This document shows, piece after piece, positions 26,977 through 36,380 of a DNA stretch of 64,000 nt. Within the stretch, counting starts at the first letter, position 1. Each line of letters opens with the position of its first letter. Origin of the DNA: Sphingomonas sp. Leaf407 (GTDB lineage Bacteria; Pseudomonadota; Alphaproteobacteria; Sphingomonadales; Sphingomonadaceae); NCBI RefSeq assembly GCF_001425385.1, contig NZ_LMQO01000001.1:124001-188000 (forward strand), read 5' to 3'. Made by a program: the position numbers and the translations under genes. The notes under the pieces were generated by a model that had not been told where the DNA came from, did no database searches, and was given only the letters and a program-made list of their open reading frames with translations.

Positions 26977-27084
26977 CTCCCCTCCCTGACAAGGGAGGGG
27001 CCGGGGGTGGGTCGGCCCGCGAGGAACCGCAGCGCCCGCCCCAAACCGACCCACCCCCAACCCCTCCCTTGTCAGGGAGGGGAG
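26977..27084. repeat. Family B palindromic repeat (about 108 bp)
   Basis: Opens with CTCCCCTCCCTGACAAGGGA and ends with the inverse (CCCTTGTCAGGGAGGGGAG). GGGGGTGGGT and ACCCACCCCC lie inside and pair across a central loop. Other copies are at 46530-46638 and 58302-58411. Confidence 0.92.
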
Positions 27085-27141
27085 ATAGACCGCCACTCCC
27101 CAACCTCGACATTCCCCGCCGCCCGCGCCATACCCCCACGC

Positions 27142-27663
27142 ATGGCGCTCACCTCGCTCGACATCGCGGTCATCCTCACGGTCGGCGGGGCGGCGGTCCT
27201 CGGGTTCCTGCGCGGCTTCGTCACCGAAGTCCTCTCGCTCGCCGCATGGGTGCTGGTGGTGATCGCGCTCAAGCTGTTCCACACCCCCGTCGCCGCAGCA
27301 CTCGCCGGACCCACCGGCACCGCCGGCGGCGCGGCGACGCTCGCCTTCGCGCTCATCAGCGGCGTCGGCTATTTCGGCGGTCGCCTCGTCGCCAATGCGG
27401 TCGGCAGCCGTACCCGCGCCTCGGTCCTCGGGCCGCTCGACCGGGCGCTGGGCTTCGGCTTCGGCGCGCTGAAAGGGCTGATCCTTGCCAGCCTCGCCTT
27501 CCTGCTGCTGCTGCTCGCCGCCGATTTCGTCGGCGGTGGCCCGACCGGCCGCCCGGCATGGATCAAACAGGCGCGGACCTATCCGCTGCTCAACGCCACC
27601 AGCGCCAGTGTCGCCGATTTCGTCGACCGGCGGCGCAAGGGCGAACCGGTGTTCGGCGAGTAA
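27142..27663 (+). CDS. cvpA: CvpA family membrane protein
   Basis: A 173-aa four-helix membrane protein: LDIAVILTVGGAAVLGFLRGFVTEVLSLAAW matches the CvpA start, and LGPLDRALGFGFGALKGLI is the conserved middle. CvpA is needed for colicin V production in E. coli and for envelope or bile stress tolerance elsewhere; its mechanism is unknown. No good ribosome-binding site is seen at ATG 27142. The usual neighbour purF is absent. Confidence 0.88.
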   Translation: MALTSLDIAVILTVGGAAVLGFLRGFVTEVLSLAAWVLVVIALKLFHTPVAAALAGPTGTAGGAATLAFALISGVGYFGGRLVANAVGSRTRASVLGPLDRALGFGFGALKGLILASLAFLLLLLAADFVGGGPTGRPAWIKQARTYPLLNATSASVADFVDRRRKGEPVFGE

Positions 27664-27703
27664 CGACTCGCCACCGTCCCTTGCCTCCCCTACATCCCTG
27701 TGC

Positions 27704-28138
27704 GTGACCGCACTCTACAACACCGAAATCCTCCGCCTCGCCGCCGATACGGCGCGTAGCGTCCGTCTGGCCGAACCGCATGCCTCGGTTGAGAAACGCT
27801 CGCCCGTCTGCGGCAGCCGCGTGACCGTCGACATCGCGCTCGGCCCCGACGATCGCGTGGCTGAGGTCGGCATGCTGGTGCGGGCCTGTGCGCTGGGGCA
27901 GGCCTCCTCGGCGCTGCTCGCGCAGCACATCGTCGGCCGCAGCCCGCAGGAACTGGTGAACGCCCGCGATACGCTCACCGCATGGCTGGCCGGGGAGGGC
28001 GATGCGCCCGACTGGCCCGGCCTGACCCTGTTCGAGCCCGCCCGCCCGCACAGCGCGCGCCACGCCTCGATCCGCCTCGCCTTCGAAGCCGCCGCGCAGG
28101 CCGCCGAACAGGCCGCCAGCCACCGGGCGGCGGCATAA
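27704..28138 (+). CDS. Iron-sulfur cluster assembly scaffold-like (IscU/NifU N-terminal) protein
   Basis: A 144-aa protein of the IscU/NifU-N fold: YNTEILRLAADT at the start, then SPVCGSRVTVDIAL and VRACALGQASSALLAQH. Two of the three classical cluster Cys are retained (in VCGS and ACALG). The third position near the C-terminus is not obvious, so it may be a variant scaffold or carrier. The start is GTG 27704. It overlaps the antiporter gene by one base (TAATG). Confidence 0.75.
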   Translation: MTALYNTEILRLAADTARSVRLAEPHASVEKRSPVCGSRVTVDIALGPDDRVAEVGMLVRACALGQASSALLAQHIVGRSPQELVNARDTLTAWLAGEGDAPDWPGLTLFEPARPHSARHASIRLAFEAAAQAAEQAASHRAAA

Positions 28139-29931
28139 TGGAGGAGCACGGCACCGCCTCGCTGCTCCATGATTTCGCCCCGCTGCTCGGCGCGGCGCTG
28201 GTGTTCGTGCTGATCTTCCGCAAGCTGGGGCTGGGCGCCACGCTCGGCTATCTCGTCGCCGGATCGGTCGTGGGGCCGCAGGTGCTGGGCATCGTCGGCG
28301 ATGCGGAGGCCAAGCTCGGCATCGCCGAACTCGGCATCACCCTGCTGCTGTTCCTTGTCGGCCTCGAACTCTCGCCCTCGCGTCTGTGGCGGATGAAGCA
28401 GGACATCTTCGGCCTCGGGCTGATGCAGGTCGCGCTGTGCGGGGTCGCGCTAATCGGCGTCGTATGGTTCGGCACGCGCTTCACCTGGGGCGCGGTGATC
28501 GCACTCGCGCTGCCGCTGGCGCTGTCGTCGACCGCGCAGGTGCTGCCGATGCTGCAATCGGCGGGCCGAATGAAGACCCCATTCGGCGAGCGCGCCTTCG
28601 CGATCCTGTTGTTTCAGGATCTGTCGATCGTGCCGCTCATCACCATCACCGCCGCGCTGTCGCGCAACCCGGCCGATGCCGGCGGGCCGCCGGGCTGGCA
28701 ACTGGGGCTGTGGACGCTGGGCGCGGTCGCGGGGCTGATCCTCGCCGGTCGCTTCCTGCTGCGGCCGATGTTCCGCCTGATCGGCAACATGGGCGAACGC
28801 GAGATGTTCGTCTTCGCCGGCCTGTTCACCGTCATCGCCAGCGCCGCGCTGATGCAGGCGCTCGGCCTGTCGACCGCGCTGGGCGCGTTCGTCGCGGGCG
28901 TGATGCTCGCCGACAGCCCGTATCGCCACGAACTGGAGGCCGATGTCGAGCCGTTCCGCTCGATCCTGCTCGGCCTCTTCTTCCTCGCGGTGGGCATGAT
29001 GCTCGATCTGGGCGAGATCGCCGAGCATCCGGTGCTGGTCGTCGGCATGGCGCTGGCGCTGATCGCGACTAAGGGGCTGGTGATCTTCGGCATCGGCCGC
29101 CTGTTCGGCATGCCGTGGCGCGGCGCGCTGGCGCTGGGCCTGCTGCTCAGCCAGGGCGGCGAATTCGGCTTCGTCCTGTTCGCGCAGGCGCAGAACGCGC
29201 TGCTGATCGCCCCTGAGGCGGCGAGCGTGTTCGGCGCGATCGTCACCTTGTCGATGGCGACCACCCCGTTCCTGATGATGGCCACCCGTCGCTTCCGCGC
29301 CGAACCCGAAAAGCGCGAGGGCGGCACCCCCGAAGGCCCGCGCCACGACGGGGCGAGCGCGGTCGTCGTCGGCTATGGCCGCTTCGGCCAGACCGTGGCG
29401 CAGATGCTGCTGGCGCAGGGGATCAGCGTCACCGTGATCGACCGCGACGTCGAGATGATCGAAATCGCCGGCAGCTTCGGCATGAAGGTCTATTACGGCG
29501 ACGGCACCCGTATCGACCTGCTGCGGCTGGCGGGTGCGCAGGATGCCGAACTGCTGCTGTTCTGCACCGACGGCGATCCGCTGGAGACAGAAGCGATCGA
29601 GGCGATCCATCAGGCGTTCCCCAACCCCGGCATCTTCGTGCGTGCGTTCGATCGCCGCGCGGTGGTGAAGCTGGCGGGCGCGCCGATCGAAGGCGTGTTC
29701 CGCGAGGTGCTCGATTCGGCGGTGTCGATGGCCCGCGCCGCGATGGTCTGCGTCGGCGTCGACGATGGCGAGATCGACCGTACCGAGGACCTGTATCGCA
29801 AGACCGACGCCAAACGCCTGTTCCAGCAGAGCGAAACCGGCGACCTGCGCACCGGCCGCGAGATGATCTTCACCAACGCCCGCGTCACCGCGGCGGCGGG
29901 CACGGTGCCGGACGACGCCGGGAAGGAGTGA
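28138..29931 (+). CDS. Glutathione-regulated-type potassium/proton antiporter (KefB/KefC family)
   Basis: A 597-aa CPA2 antiporter. Residues 1-385 form about 12 membrane helices (GLGATLGYLVAGSVVGP, LFLVGLELSPSRLW, LLLSQGGEFGFVLF). A cytoplasmic RCK/TrkA-N domain follows with VVVGYGRFGQTVAQML (about 405) and VIDRDVEMIE. It moves K+ out in exchange for H+, protecting against electrophiles. No KefF/KefG partner is nearby, so glutathione control is uncertain. Confidence 0.92.
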   Translation: MEEHGTASLLHDFAPLLGAALVFVLIFRKLGLGATLGYLVAGSVVGPQVLGIVGDAEAKLGIAELGITLLLFLVGLELSPSRLWRMKQDIFGLGLMQVALCGVALIGVVWFGTRFTWGAVIALALPLALSSTAQVLPMLQSAGRMKTPFGERAFAILLFQDLSIVPLITITAALSRNPADAGGPPGWQLGLWTLGAVAGLILAGRFLLRPMFRLIGNMGEREMFVFAGLFTVIASAALMQALGLSTALGAFVAGVMLADSPYRHELEADVEPFRSILLGLFFLAVGMMLDLGEIAEHPVLVVGMALALIATKGLVIFGIGRLFGMPWRGALALGLLLSQGGEFGFVLFAQAQNALLIAPEAASVFGAIVTLSMATTPFLMMATRRFRAEPEKREGGTPEGPRHDGASAVVVGYGRFGQTVAQMLLAQGISVTVIDRDVEMIEIAGSFGMKVYYGDGTRIDLLRLAGAQDAELLLFCTDGDPLETEAIEAIHQAFPNPGIFVRAFDRRAVVKLAGAPIEGVFREVLDSAVSMARAAMVCVGVDDGEIDRTEDLYRKTDAKRLFQQSETGDLRTGREMIFTNARVTAAAGTVPDDAGKE

Positions 29932-29978
29932 GGGGGCAGGAACGGCGCGCCAGTGCCATGGTCCGGCCCCAAACCGTG

Positions 29979-30965
29979 CTACCCGGTGTCGCGGTGTCCC
30001 GAACCGACGATCCGTCCCGCCTCGTCGGACCGTATGTCCGCCGTCCCGAAATAGATCCTGTCACGGCCGCTCGTCTTGGCGAGGTAGAGGCTGGCGTCGG
30101 CGCGGATGAAGACCGCCTCTTCGGTATCCCCCGGCGAGATATGGGTAAGCCCGCCCGAGATCGTCACCGTGAGGCCGGGGTATCGGGCAGCGGTGTCCAT
30201 GCCGCCGATGGCCGCGCGCAGCCGCGCCAGCGTTGACCTGACCTCGTCGAACGGCTGGCTGGCGAACAGGATCAGGAATTCCTCCCCGCCGACGCGCCCG
30301 AATGATTCCTTCAGATGGACGGTCCTGCGCGCCGTTTGCGCGATGCCGGTCAGCACCTCGTCGCCACCGTGATGGCCATAGGTGTCGTTGATCTTCTTGA
30401 AATGATCGATGTCCACCAGACAGGCCCAGCCATCGCGCCCCTCGGCAAGCAGTTCCTTCAGCTTGCCGAAGATATGGCGGCGGTTGGAAACGCCGGTCAG
30501 TTCGTCGGTAAAGGACTGACGGAACAGTTGCTCGTTTGCCAGCCGCAGCTTCCGCTCGGACACGTTGAGCGACGTGATGTCCGTACCGACATAGACGATC
30601 CAGCCGTCGTCCCGTCTGGTTTCGGTCACCCAGATGAACCGACCGTCCTGGAGGTCGCTCTCATAGGTGCGCTGCCGGGATTTGCCCCGGCGCGACCGCA
30701 CCGACGAAATCCAGTTTTCGATATTGGCGGTTTCGATGATGGTGCCGCGACCCGCCGCGTGATTGCGGCGCATCAGGGCCTGCCAGTCGACGTCTTCTCC
30801 CGGCTCCACGAAATACGCCGCGCGAAAGGCCGCGTTGCTGTAGCGCAATACCTCATTCTGGTCGTACACGCCGATCAACGCGATCGACTGGTCGAGCAGC
30901 GCCGCGACATTGACCGGCAGGTCCCGCAGGGCGGGTGTCTCGTTTCCGGCCTGTCTCATTCCCAT
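29979..30965 (-). CDS. PAS-GGDEF diguanylate cyclase
   Basis: A 328-aa cytoplasmic protein. A PAS sensor (about residues 20-140: YDQNEVLRYSNAAFRAAYF, WIVYVGTDITSLNV) is followed by a GGDEF domain (about 160-320: DELTGVSNRRHIFGKL, active site GRVGGEEFLILF). The active signature GGEEF predicts c-di-GMP synthesis. The four residues where an RxxD inhibitory site would sit are HLKE, so product feedback is probably absent. ATG 30965 is chosen; ATG 30959 is also possible. Confidence 0.92.
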   Translation of the reverse strand: MGMRQAGNETPALRDLPVNVAALLDQSIALIGVYDQNEVLRYSNAAFRAAYFVEPGEDVDWQALMRRNHAAGRGTIIETANIENWISSVRSRRGKSRQRTYESDLQDGRFIWVTETRRDDGWIVYVGTDITSLNVSERKLRLANEQLFRQSFTDELTGVSNRRHIFGKLKELLAEGRDGWACLVDIDHFKKINDTYGHHGGDEVLTGIAQTARRTVHLKESFGRVGGEEFLILFASQPFDEVRSTLARLRAAIGGMDTAARYPGLTVTISGGLTHISPGDTEEAVFIRADASLYLAKTSGRDRIYFGTADIRSDEAGRIVGSGHRDTG

Positions 30966-31168
30966 GCCCCGTGCGGTCAACAAGGGTCCGGCACGTAGGT
31001 GGCAAAGGTGAAAAAATGGCTGCGCAATCGATGTGATTTCCGGATCGGAATTCTTGCCGCGCTGGTCAGAACGGCCGGGCCGCCGTCACGGTCCGCAAAT
31101 CACGGGCGTGTCGATCTCCGCACCGTCCGTTTGTCCGGTGGCTACCATCGCCTCATGGTGTCGTGCGA

Positions 31169-31726
31169 TCACCCGGCGGGTTGGAAGATGGCGGTAGCCA
31201 GCACCTGAACCCTGTCCAGTCGCTGCTGCGCTTGCGCCGCGCGACTGATGGTGATCGACAAATTCGGGTCCCGCCGGTTGCGGAACGTCGTTGTCGCCAT
31301 GCCGTCCCGCGAACTGTTGTTCACCGGCTCCCAGCGGGTGTCGAACCCGGGCGACGCGAGAACGCTCTGAACGCTGGGTTGAAGATCGGTGCCGCCGCCA
31401 CCGGTAATGTGGCAGATCGGGAGTTGGTCCGAAACCACGAGAACATAGCCGGACCTCGGACTCGAATCGATCCGCCAATAATGGTTCGCCTTGCGCATCC
31501 GCTCCGGCGGCAGGTTGACCTCGTCGACCTTGTCGACCGAACGCATCTGTTCGCCAAGACCGACGGCCTTGATGAAGGCGTCCGTGCCATCCACCCAGCT
31601 CGCCGGATTCAGCAACCATTCCTCGCACCCTCGTAGCGCCCCGTCGAAACCGCGTTCAAGCTTTGGCTCGGCCTGGACAGGCGGAGCGGCCATGAGGGCG
31701 AGGAAAGCGGGCAAGGCGTAGCGCAT
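31169..31726 (-). CDS. Hypothetical exported protein
   Basis: A 185-aa protein with a signal peptide (ALPAFLALMAAPPVQA). The mature part is soluble, with two Cys (RGCEEWLLNP and LPICHITGGGG) that may form a disulfide, and a region WRIDSSPRSGYVLVVSDQ. No family is recognised. It is isolated, with about 200-bp gaps on both sides. Confidence 0.7.
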   Translation of the reverse strand: MRYALPAFLALMAAPPVQAEPKLERGFDGALRGCEEWLLNPASWVDGTDAFIKAVGLGEQMRSVDKVDEVNLPPERMRKANHYWRIDSSPRSGYVLVVSDQLPICHITGGGGTDLQPSVQSVLASPGFDTRWEPVNNSSRDGMATTTFRNRRDPNLSITISRAAQAQQRLDRVQVLATAIFQPAG

Positions 31727-31903
31727 GGCGCGACACTATCCTTGCAGAACGCCGCTCGCCATCATTTCTAGCCGTTCGCTGAACGACAGCCGGCCAAAGC
31801 CGGTATCGCCGATCGCCGGCCGGTGGCAGGATCACCACCGGATCGATTCCCCCGCCATCGGAACACCGTTCACGCCCATGCCCCTGCCGCCCGACCGCAC
31901 GTC

Positions 31904-32266
31904 ATGAAAGGCCGTCCGTTCCGCGAACGCCTTGGCTTCGCACTGAGCGGCCTGCGCGCCGCATGGGCGCGCGAGGCGAGCTTCCGCACCCATCTCGGCT
32001 TCGCTGCTGCCGTGCTGATCGCGCTCCTCGCCTTGCGCCCCGCCCCCATCTGGTGGGCGCTGGTCGCGATCACCGTCGCGCTGGTGCTGGCGCTCGAACT
32101 GCTCAACGGCGCGATCGAGGGGGTGATCGACCGGCTCCACCCCGATCATCACCGCGAGATCGGTATCGCCAAGGACATGCTGGCCGGCGCGGTCCTCGTC
32201 GCGGCGCTTGCCGCGCTGGGGGTCGCCGGGGCAGTGGTGGTCGACACGCTGGAGATTTTTCGATGA
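31904..32266 (+). CDS. dgkA: Diacylglycerol kinase (DgkA)
   Basis: A 120-aa three-helix integral membrane kinase. The signature ELLNGAIEGVIDRLHPDHHR is followed by AKDMLAGAVLVAALAAL. It phosphorylates diacylglycerol, recycling it to phosphatidic acid after periplasmic glucan or lipid modification. The GLxAAWxxExSFR-like opening is present (LSGLRAAWAREASFRTH). It overlaps the next gene by 4 nt (ATGA). Confidence 0.93.
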   Translation: MKGRPFRERLGFALSGLRAAWAREASFRTHLGFAAAVLIALLALRPAPIWWALVAITVALVLALELLNGAIEGVIDRLHPDHHREIGIAKDMLAGAVLVAALAALGVAGAVVVDTLEIFR

Positions 32267-32598
32267 ACGTCCTGCTTCTCGCCGCCGCGCTGTCGGGGGC
32301 GATAGCCGTCGCCGCCGGGGCGTTCGGCGCGCATGGTGCCTCGGGCGCGGCGGCCGACTGGCTGCGCACGGGCGGCCAATATCAACTGGTCCATGCCGTC
32401 GCCGCGCTGGTCGCGCTGCAGATGGGCGCGCGCGGGCCGGGCTGGCTGTTCGTCGCGGGCGGGCTGTTCTTCGGCGGGTCGCTCTATGCGATGGCGCTGG
32501 GCGGGCCGCGCGGGGTGCTGGGGCCGGTCACGCCGCTCGGCGGGCTGTTGCTGATCGGCGGCTGGCTCTGGCTGGCGGCCCACGCGCTGCGCCGCTGA
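32263..32598 (+). CDS. DUF423 family membrane protein
   Basis: A 111-aa protein with four hydrophobic segments and the DUF423 features: GAIAVAAGAFGAHG at residues 12-25, the YQLVHAVAAL helix and a C-terminal LLIGGWLWLAAHAL. Function is unknown, although the family is widespread. It is translationally coupled to dgkA. Confidence 0.88.
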   Translation: MNVLLLAAALSGAIAVAAGAFGAHGASGAAADWLRTGGQYQLVHAVAALVALQMGARGPGWLFVAGGLFFGGSLYAMALGGPRGVLGPVTPLGGLLLIGGWLWLAAHALRR

Positions 32599-32718
32599 AC
32601 CGCTGTCCTACAATATGGCCGCCGGGGTAGGGTGGGAGCGCTCTTTCGATTCCGTGAACCTGCCCCCATGCCGACGCCCCGAAGCAGACACCCGTCAGCA
32701 AGCGCCCGCAGACGGCCC

Positions 32719-32743
32719 GCAAGTGTAAACTTTGTAAACTTTG
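32719..32743. repeat. 25-bp intergenic repeat with tandem GTAAACTTT
   Basis: Contains GTAAACTTT twice in tandem. The same 25 bases recur exactly at 60544-60568. In both places an 11-bp GCTGTCCTACA lies 80-120 bp upstream (32604 and 60460) shortly after a gene stop. Confidence 0.8.
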
Positions 32744-32804
32744 CCCAGAGCGTTACCAGACCAGATTGGGTCATCGGCGTAGCTCAATCCGGTACGGTAA
32801 CGCG

Positions 32805-34301
32805 CTATTGCCCGAAGCGCGCCGCCCCCGCTTGGGCCACCGCCTCGCGCGCCGCTGCCAGCAGCGCGCCGGCCTTCGCCTCGCACTCGCGCTGTTCATA
32901 GGCGGGATCGCTGTCGGCGACGATCCCCGCGCCCGACTGGACGTGCATCACCCCGTCCTTCACGATCGCGGTGCGCAGCACGATGCACGAATCCATCGAC
33001 CCGTCGGGGCTGAAATAGCCGACTCCGCCGGCATAGGCCCCGCGCTTGTCGGCCTCCAGTTCGGCGATGATCTGGCACGCCCGCACCTTGGGCGCGCCCG
33101 ACACCGTGCCCGCCGGAAAGCCGGCGAACAGCGCGTCGAGCGCATCGGCCTTGCTATCCAGCGTGCCGACCACGTTCGAGACGATGTGCATGACATGGCT
33201 GTAGAGTTCGACCGCATAGCTGTCGGTCACGCGCACGCTGCCCGCCGCCGCCACCCGGCCGACGTCGTTGCGCCCGAGGTCGAGCAGCATCAGATGCTCG
33301 GCGCGCTCCTTGGGGTCGGCGAGCAGGCTCGTCCGGTTCGCCTCGTCCTCCGCCGCCGTGGCGCCGCGTGGCCGGGTGCCGGCGATCGGCCGGATCGTCA
33401 CCTCGCCATCGCGCAACCGCACGAGGATTTCGGGACTGGAACCGGTCAGCGCGAAGCCCGGCAGGTCGAGGTGATAGAGGAACGGCGACGGATTAATCCG
33501 CCGCAGCGCCCGGTACAGCTCGAACGGTGCGAGCGGAAACGGCGCAGTGAAGCGCTGCGCCAGCACCACCTGAAAAATGTCGCCCGCCGCGATATACTCC
33601 TTAGCCGCCGCGACCATTGCGCCATAGCGCCCTTCCGGCAGCACCGGGGTCAGCGCCACCTCGGGCACCTCCGCCAGCCGTGCCGGCGCGGGCAACGCGG
33701 CGGCATCCAGCGCAGCGCAGGTCGCCTCGATCCGCTCGACCGCCGCGTCGACCGACCCGCCCGGCCACGCCGGCGCCACGACGAACAGCGTGTCGGACAG
33801 CCGGTCGAACACCAGCAGCACCGTCGGCCGCACGAACATCATGTCGGGCAGCCCCAGCGGATCGTTCGCCGCCTTGGGCAAGCTCTCGACCAGCCCGACC
33901 GTCTCATAGCCGAAATAGCCGACCAGACAGGCGAGCGCGCGTGGCAGCGCCGGGGGCACGTCGGTCCGGCACTGTCCGACCAGCGTGCGCAGCGCCGCCA
34001 GCGTCGGCTCGCCACAGGGGACGAAGGCATCGCGATCGGTCAGCCAGCGATCGTTGATCGCCGCCGCTTGCCCCTCGGCGCGGAACACCAGATCGGGGGC
34101 GAGGCCCATCAGGCTGTAGCGCCCGCGCACCGACCCGCCCTCGACCGATTCGAGCAGAAAGTCGCCGCGCCCCGGCTCGATCAGCTTGAGCGCCGCCGCG
34201 ACCGGCGTCTCTGTATCGGCGACCCGGCTGGTCCAGACGAGCGCGCCCTTGCCGTCGCCCAGCGCGGTGCGTGCGGCCTCGACGCCTTCGACGCCGCTCA
34301 C
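32805..34301 (-). CDS. trpE: Anthranilate synthase component I
   Basis: A 498-aa chorismate-utilising enzyme that with TrpG makes anthranilate for tryptophan. The tryptophan feedback site LLES is near residue 49. The catalytic domain has IRPIAGTRPRG, LDLGRNDVGRV and GTVSGAPKVRA. No TrpG is in the window. Its start overlaps the ppiD stop by 4 nt, so the two form an operon, as is common in sphingomonads. Confidence 0.96.
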   Translation of the reverse strand: MSGVEGVEAARTALGDGKGALVWTSRVADTETPVAAALKLIEPGRGDFLLESVEGGSVRGRYSLMGLAPDLVFRAEGQAAAINDRWLTDRDAFVPCGEPTLAALRTLVGQCRTDVPPALPRALACLVGYFGYETVGLVESLPKAANDPLGLPDMMFVRPTVLLVFDRLSDTLFVVAPAWPGGSVDAAVERIEATCAALDAAALPAPARLAEVPEVALTPVLPEGRYGAMVAAAKEYIAAGDIFQVVLAQRFTAPFPLAPFELYRALRRINPSPFLYHLDLPGFALTGSSPEILVRLRDGEVTIRPIAGTRPRGATAAEDEANRTSLLADPKERAEHLMLLDLGRNDVGRVAAAGSVRVTDSYAVELYSHVMHIVSNVVGTLDSKADALDALFAGFPAGTVSGAPKVRACQIIAELEADKRGAYAGGVGYFSPDGSMDSCIVLRTAIVKDGVMHVQSGAGIVADSDPAYEQRECEAKAGALLAAAREAVAQAGAARFGQ

Positions 34302-36250
34302 TGCGCGGGCGCTGCGGCCGCGCCGCCCGCCAGCTCGCCGCGCACGCGGGCGATGGCCGCGTCGTTGCGCTTCACGCCGACTTCGCGCTTCACCGCCTCG
34401 ACGAACTGCTCGGCATATTCATTGCCGCCGATCTGGCCCAGCTCGCGCCCGACCCCGGCGATCGCCGCCTTGTCGGCCGAGGCATCGCCGCGCTGGATAC
34501 CGTCGAGATAGACGACCAGCCAGCCCGTCCCGTCGGGCGCGGCGGTGATCCGCGCCTTCTTGGGCGCCATTGCGAACAGCAGCGACAACGCCGGCGGCAC
34601 CTGTCCGCCCAGTTGCGCCAGTTGCTGGCGCGACGCCGTGACCGGGCGCGGTGCCGGCAGGCGGACCCCCGCCTGCGCCACCGCCGCCGAGAGCGGGGTG
34701 CCGCCGTTGACCTTGGTCAGTATCGCCTGCGCCACCGCGCGCGCCGCCTTCATCGCCTGATCCTGCCGATATTGCCCGGCGACCTGCTCGCGGATTTCGG
34801 TCAGCGGGCGCGGCGCGGCGCGGGTGATGTCCCCGGTGGCAACCAGCGCGAAGGTGCCGTCCGATCCAGTCTGCACCAGTTGCGGCGCGTCGCCCGCCTC
34901 GGCGGCGAACCCCGCCTGCAGAATCGGGGCAAGCGCTGGGTCGGGCTGTGCGGGCTTGAGCGGATCGACCCCTTGCGCCGTCACCGGCGCGGTCGCCTGC
35001 GGCGTCAGACCGGCGTCCTTGACGATCTCGTCGAAGGTCGCGCCGTCGGTGATCCCCGCGTCGATCTTCTCCTGCACCGCGCCCAGCGCCGTCGCGCCCT
35101 TGGTCTTGGCGAGTTCGGCGACCAGCTCGGGGCGCGCCTGCTCGATCGTCTTGCCGGGCACCTGCGTGATGCCATCGACCTTCAGCACGACGAAGCCGAA
35201 CGGCGACCGGATCGGGCCGACCACCGCACCCTGCTGTGCGGCGAAGGCGGCATCGGCTACCGCCGGCGCGCTGCGCCCGGCGAGCTGTGCCTTGGTCTGG
35301 CCGGTCAATGTCGTCGCTTCCAGCCCGGCGGCGCTGGCGGCCGCCGCCACGCTCTGGCCGCCACGCACCGCCTGCGCGATGCGGTTCGCCGCCGCCTGAT
35401 CGGCGACGACGACCTGCGCGACATTGCGCGTCTGCGTCGCGGCGAAGCGCGCGGCATTGGCGCGATACGCGGCCTGCACCTCTGCATCGCTCGGCTGCGC
35501 CTGCGCTGCGACGCTCGCCGGGGTTACGATCGCGTAGCGGATCACCCGCCGCTCGGGGATCAGGTAGCGCGCCCGGTTCGCGGCGTAATAGGCCTGCACC
35601 TGCTGGTCGGTCGGCGCGGCCGGCGCGGGCAGCGCGGCGGTCGGCACGATCGTGACCTGACCCGAGCGCGCTTCCTTGAGCGACGAGGCATAGGTCAGCG
35701 CGATCTGCTGCGGCATGAACTTGCTCTCGATCGTGCGCGCCAGCATCAGCTTGGTCAGCGCCGCCCGGCGGATGTCGTCGCGCAACTGCTGCGGCGTGAT
35801 CCGCGCGCGGGCGAGCGCCTGTTCGAAGGTGCGCTGGTCGAACTGGCCGTTCAGCCCCTGAAACGCGGCGATGCTGGCGATCTGCCCGTCGACATAGCGG
35901 TCGGATACGACCAGCCCATGTTCCTGCGCGAACTGCATCAGCGCGGCATCGCTGATCGCGCGGTCGAGCGATCCGTCGAAGCCACCGGCCGCGATATATT
36001 GCGCGACGTCGAGGCCCGGCTGACGCTGGCCTGCCACCTGCACGTCGTTGCGTACCCGATCAGTCAGTTGCTGGTCGGTGATCTGCTGATCGCCGATCGT
36101 CGCCACCGCCGACCCGCCGCCGCCCAGCGACGCGGGACGCATGCTGTTCAGATCGGCCATGGCGAAACCGACCGCGATGACCGCAAGAAACGCGAGGCCG
36201 ACGAAAATGCCGACCTTCGACTTGGTCATGCGCCTGAAGAAACCGAGCAT
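34298..36250 (-). CDS. ppiD: Periplasmic peptidyl-prolyl isomerase/chaperone (PpiD/SurA-like)
   Basis: A 650-aa membrane-anchored foldase. The short cytoplasmic start MLGFFRRMTKSKVG precedes one membrane helix (IFVGLAFLAVIAVGFAM). A SurA-N-like chaperone region spans about 50-200, a parvulin domain about 245-360 (AVVGPIRSPFGFVVLKVDGI), and a second degenerate parvulin-like half follows. It helps fold outer-membrane proteins. ATG 36250 gives the expected PpiD N-terminus. It is divergent from tpiA across 130 bp. Confidence 0.9.
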   Translation of the reverse strand: MLGFFRRMTKSKVGIFVGLAFLAVIAVGFAMADLNSMRPASLGGGGSAVATIGDQQITDQQLTDRVRNDVQVAGQRQPGLDVAQYIAAGGFDGSLDRAISDAALMQFAQEHGLVVSDRYVDGQIASIAAFQGLNGQFDQRTFEQALARARITPQQLRDDIRRAALTKLMLARTIESKFMPQQIALTYASSLKEARSGQVTIVPTAALPAPAAPTDQQVQAYYAANRARYLIPERRVIRYAIVTPASVAAQAQPSDAEVQAAYRANAARFAATQTRNVAQVVVADQAAANRIAQAVRGGQSVAAAASAAGLEATTLTGQTKAQLAGRSAPAVADAAFAAQQGAVVGPIRSPFGFVVLKVDGITQVPGKTIEQARPELVAELAKTKGATALGAVQEKIDAGITDGATFDEIVKDAGLTPQATAPVTAQGVDPLKPAQPDPALAPILQAGFAAEAGDAPQLVQTGSDGTFALVATGDITRAAPRPLTEIREQVAGQYRQDQAMKAARAVAQAILTKVNGGTPLSAAVAQAGVRLPAPRPVTASRQQLAQLGGQVPPALSLLFAMAPKKARITAAPDGTGWLVVYLDGIQRGDASADKAAIAGVGRELGQIGGNEYAEQFVEAVKREVGVKRNDAAIARVRGELAGGAAAAPAQ

Positions 36251-36380
36251 CCGTGCAACCGATCGAAAGAATGGAAACCGGGGTGCTTTAGAAGGCAGGC
36301 GCGCACGCTTCAAGGTTGCGTGGACCGCACAAGCCGCTATCGGCTGTAGAACATGTAAAACGGGCGTTGGAGGGCAGGGC

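Noticed and set aside
26977..27084. CRISPR-like array from recurring 24-bp arms
   Set aside because: Arms are inverted within each element, the three copies are tens of kb apart, and there are no spacers or cas genes.
31036..31052. Palindrome TTCCG-GAT-CGGAA between the GGDEF and exported-protein genes
   Set aside because: Single short palindrome with no second copy and no clear promoter nearby; too weak to call an operator.
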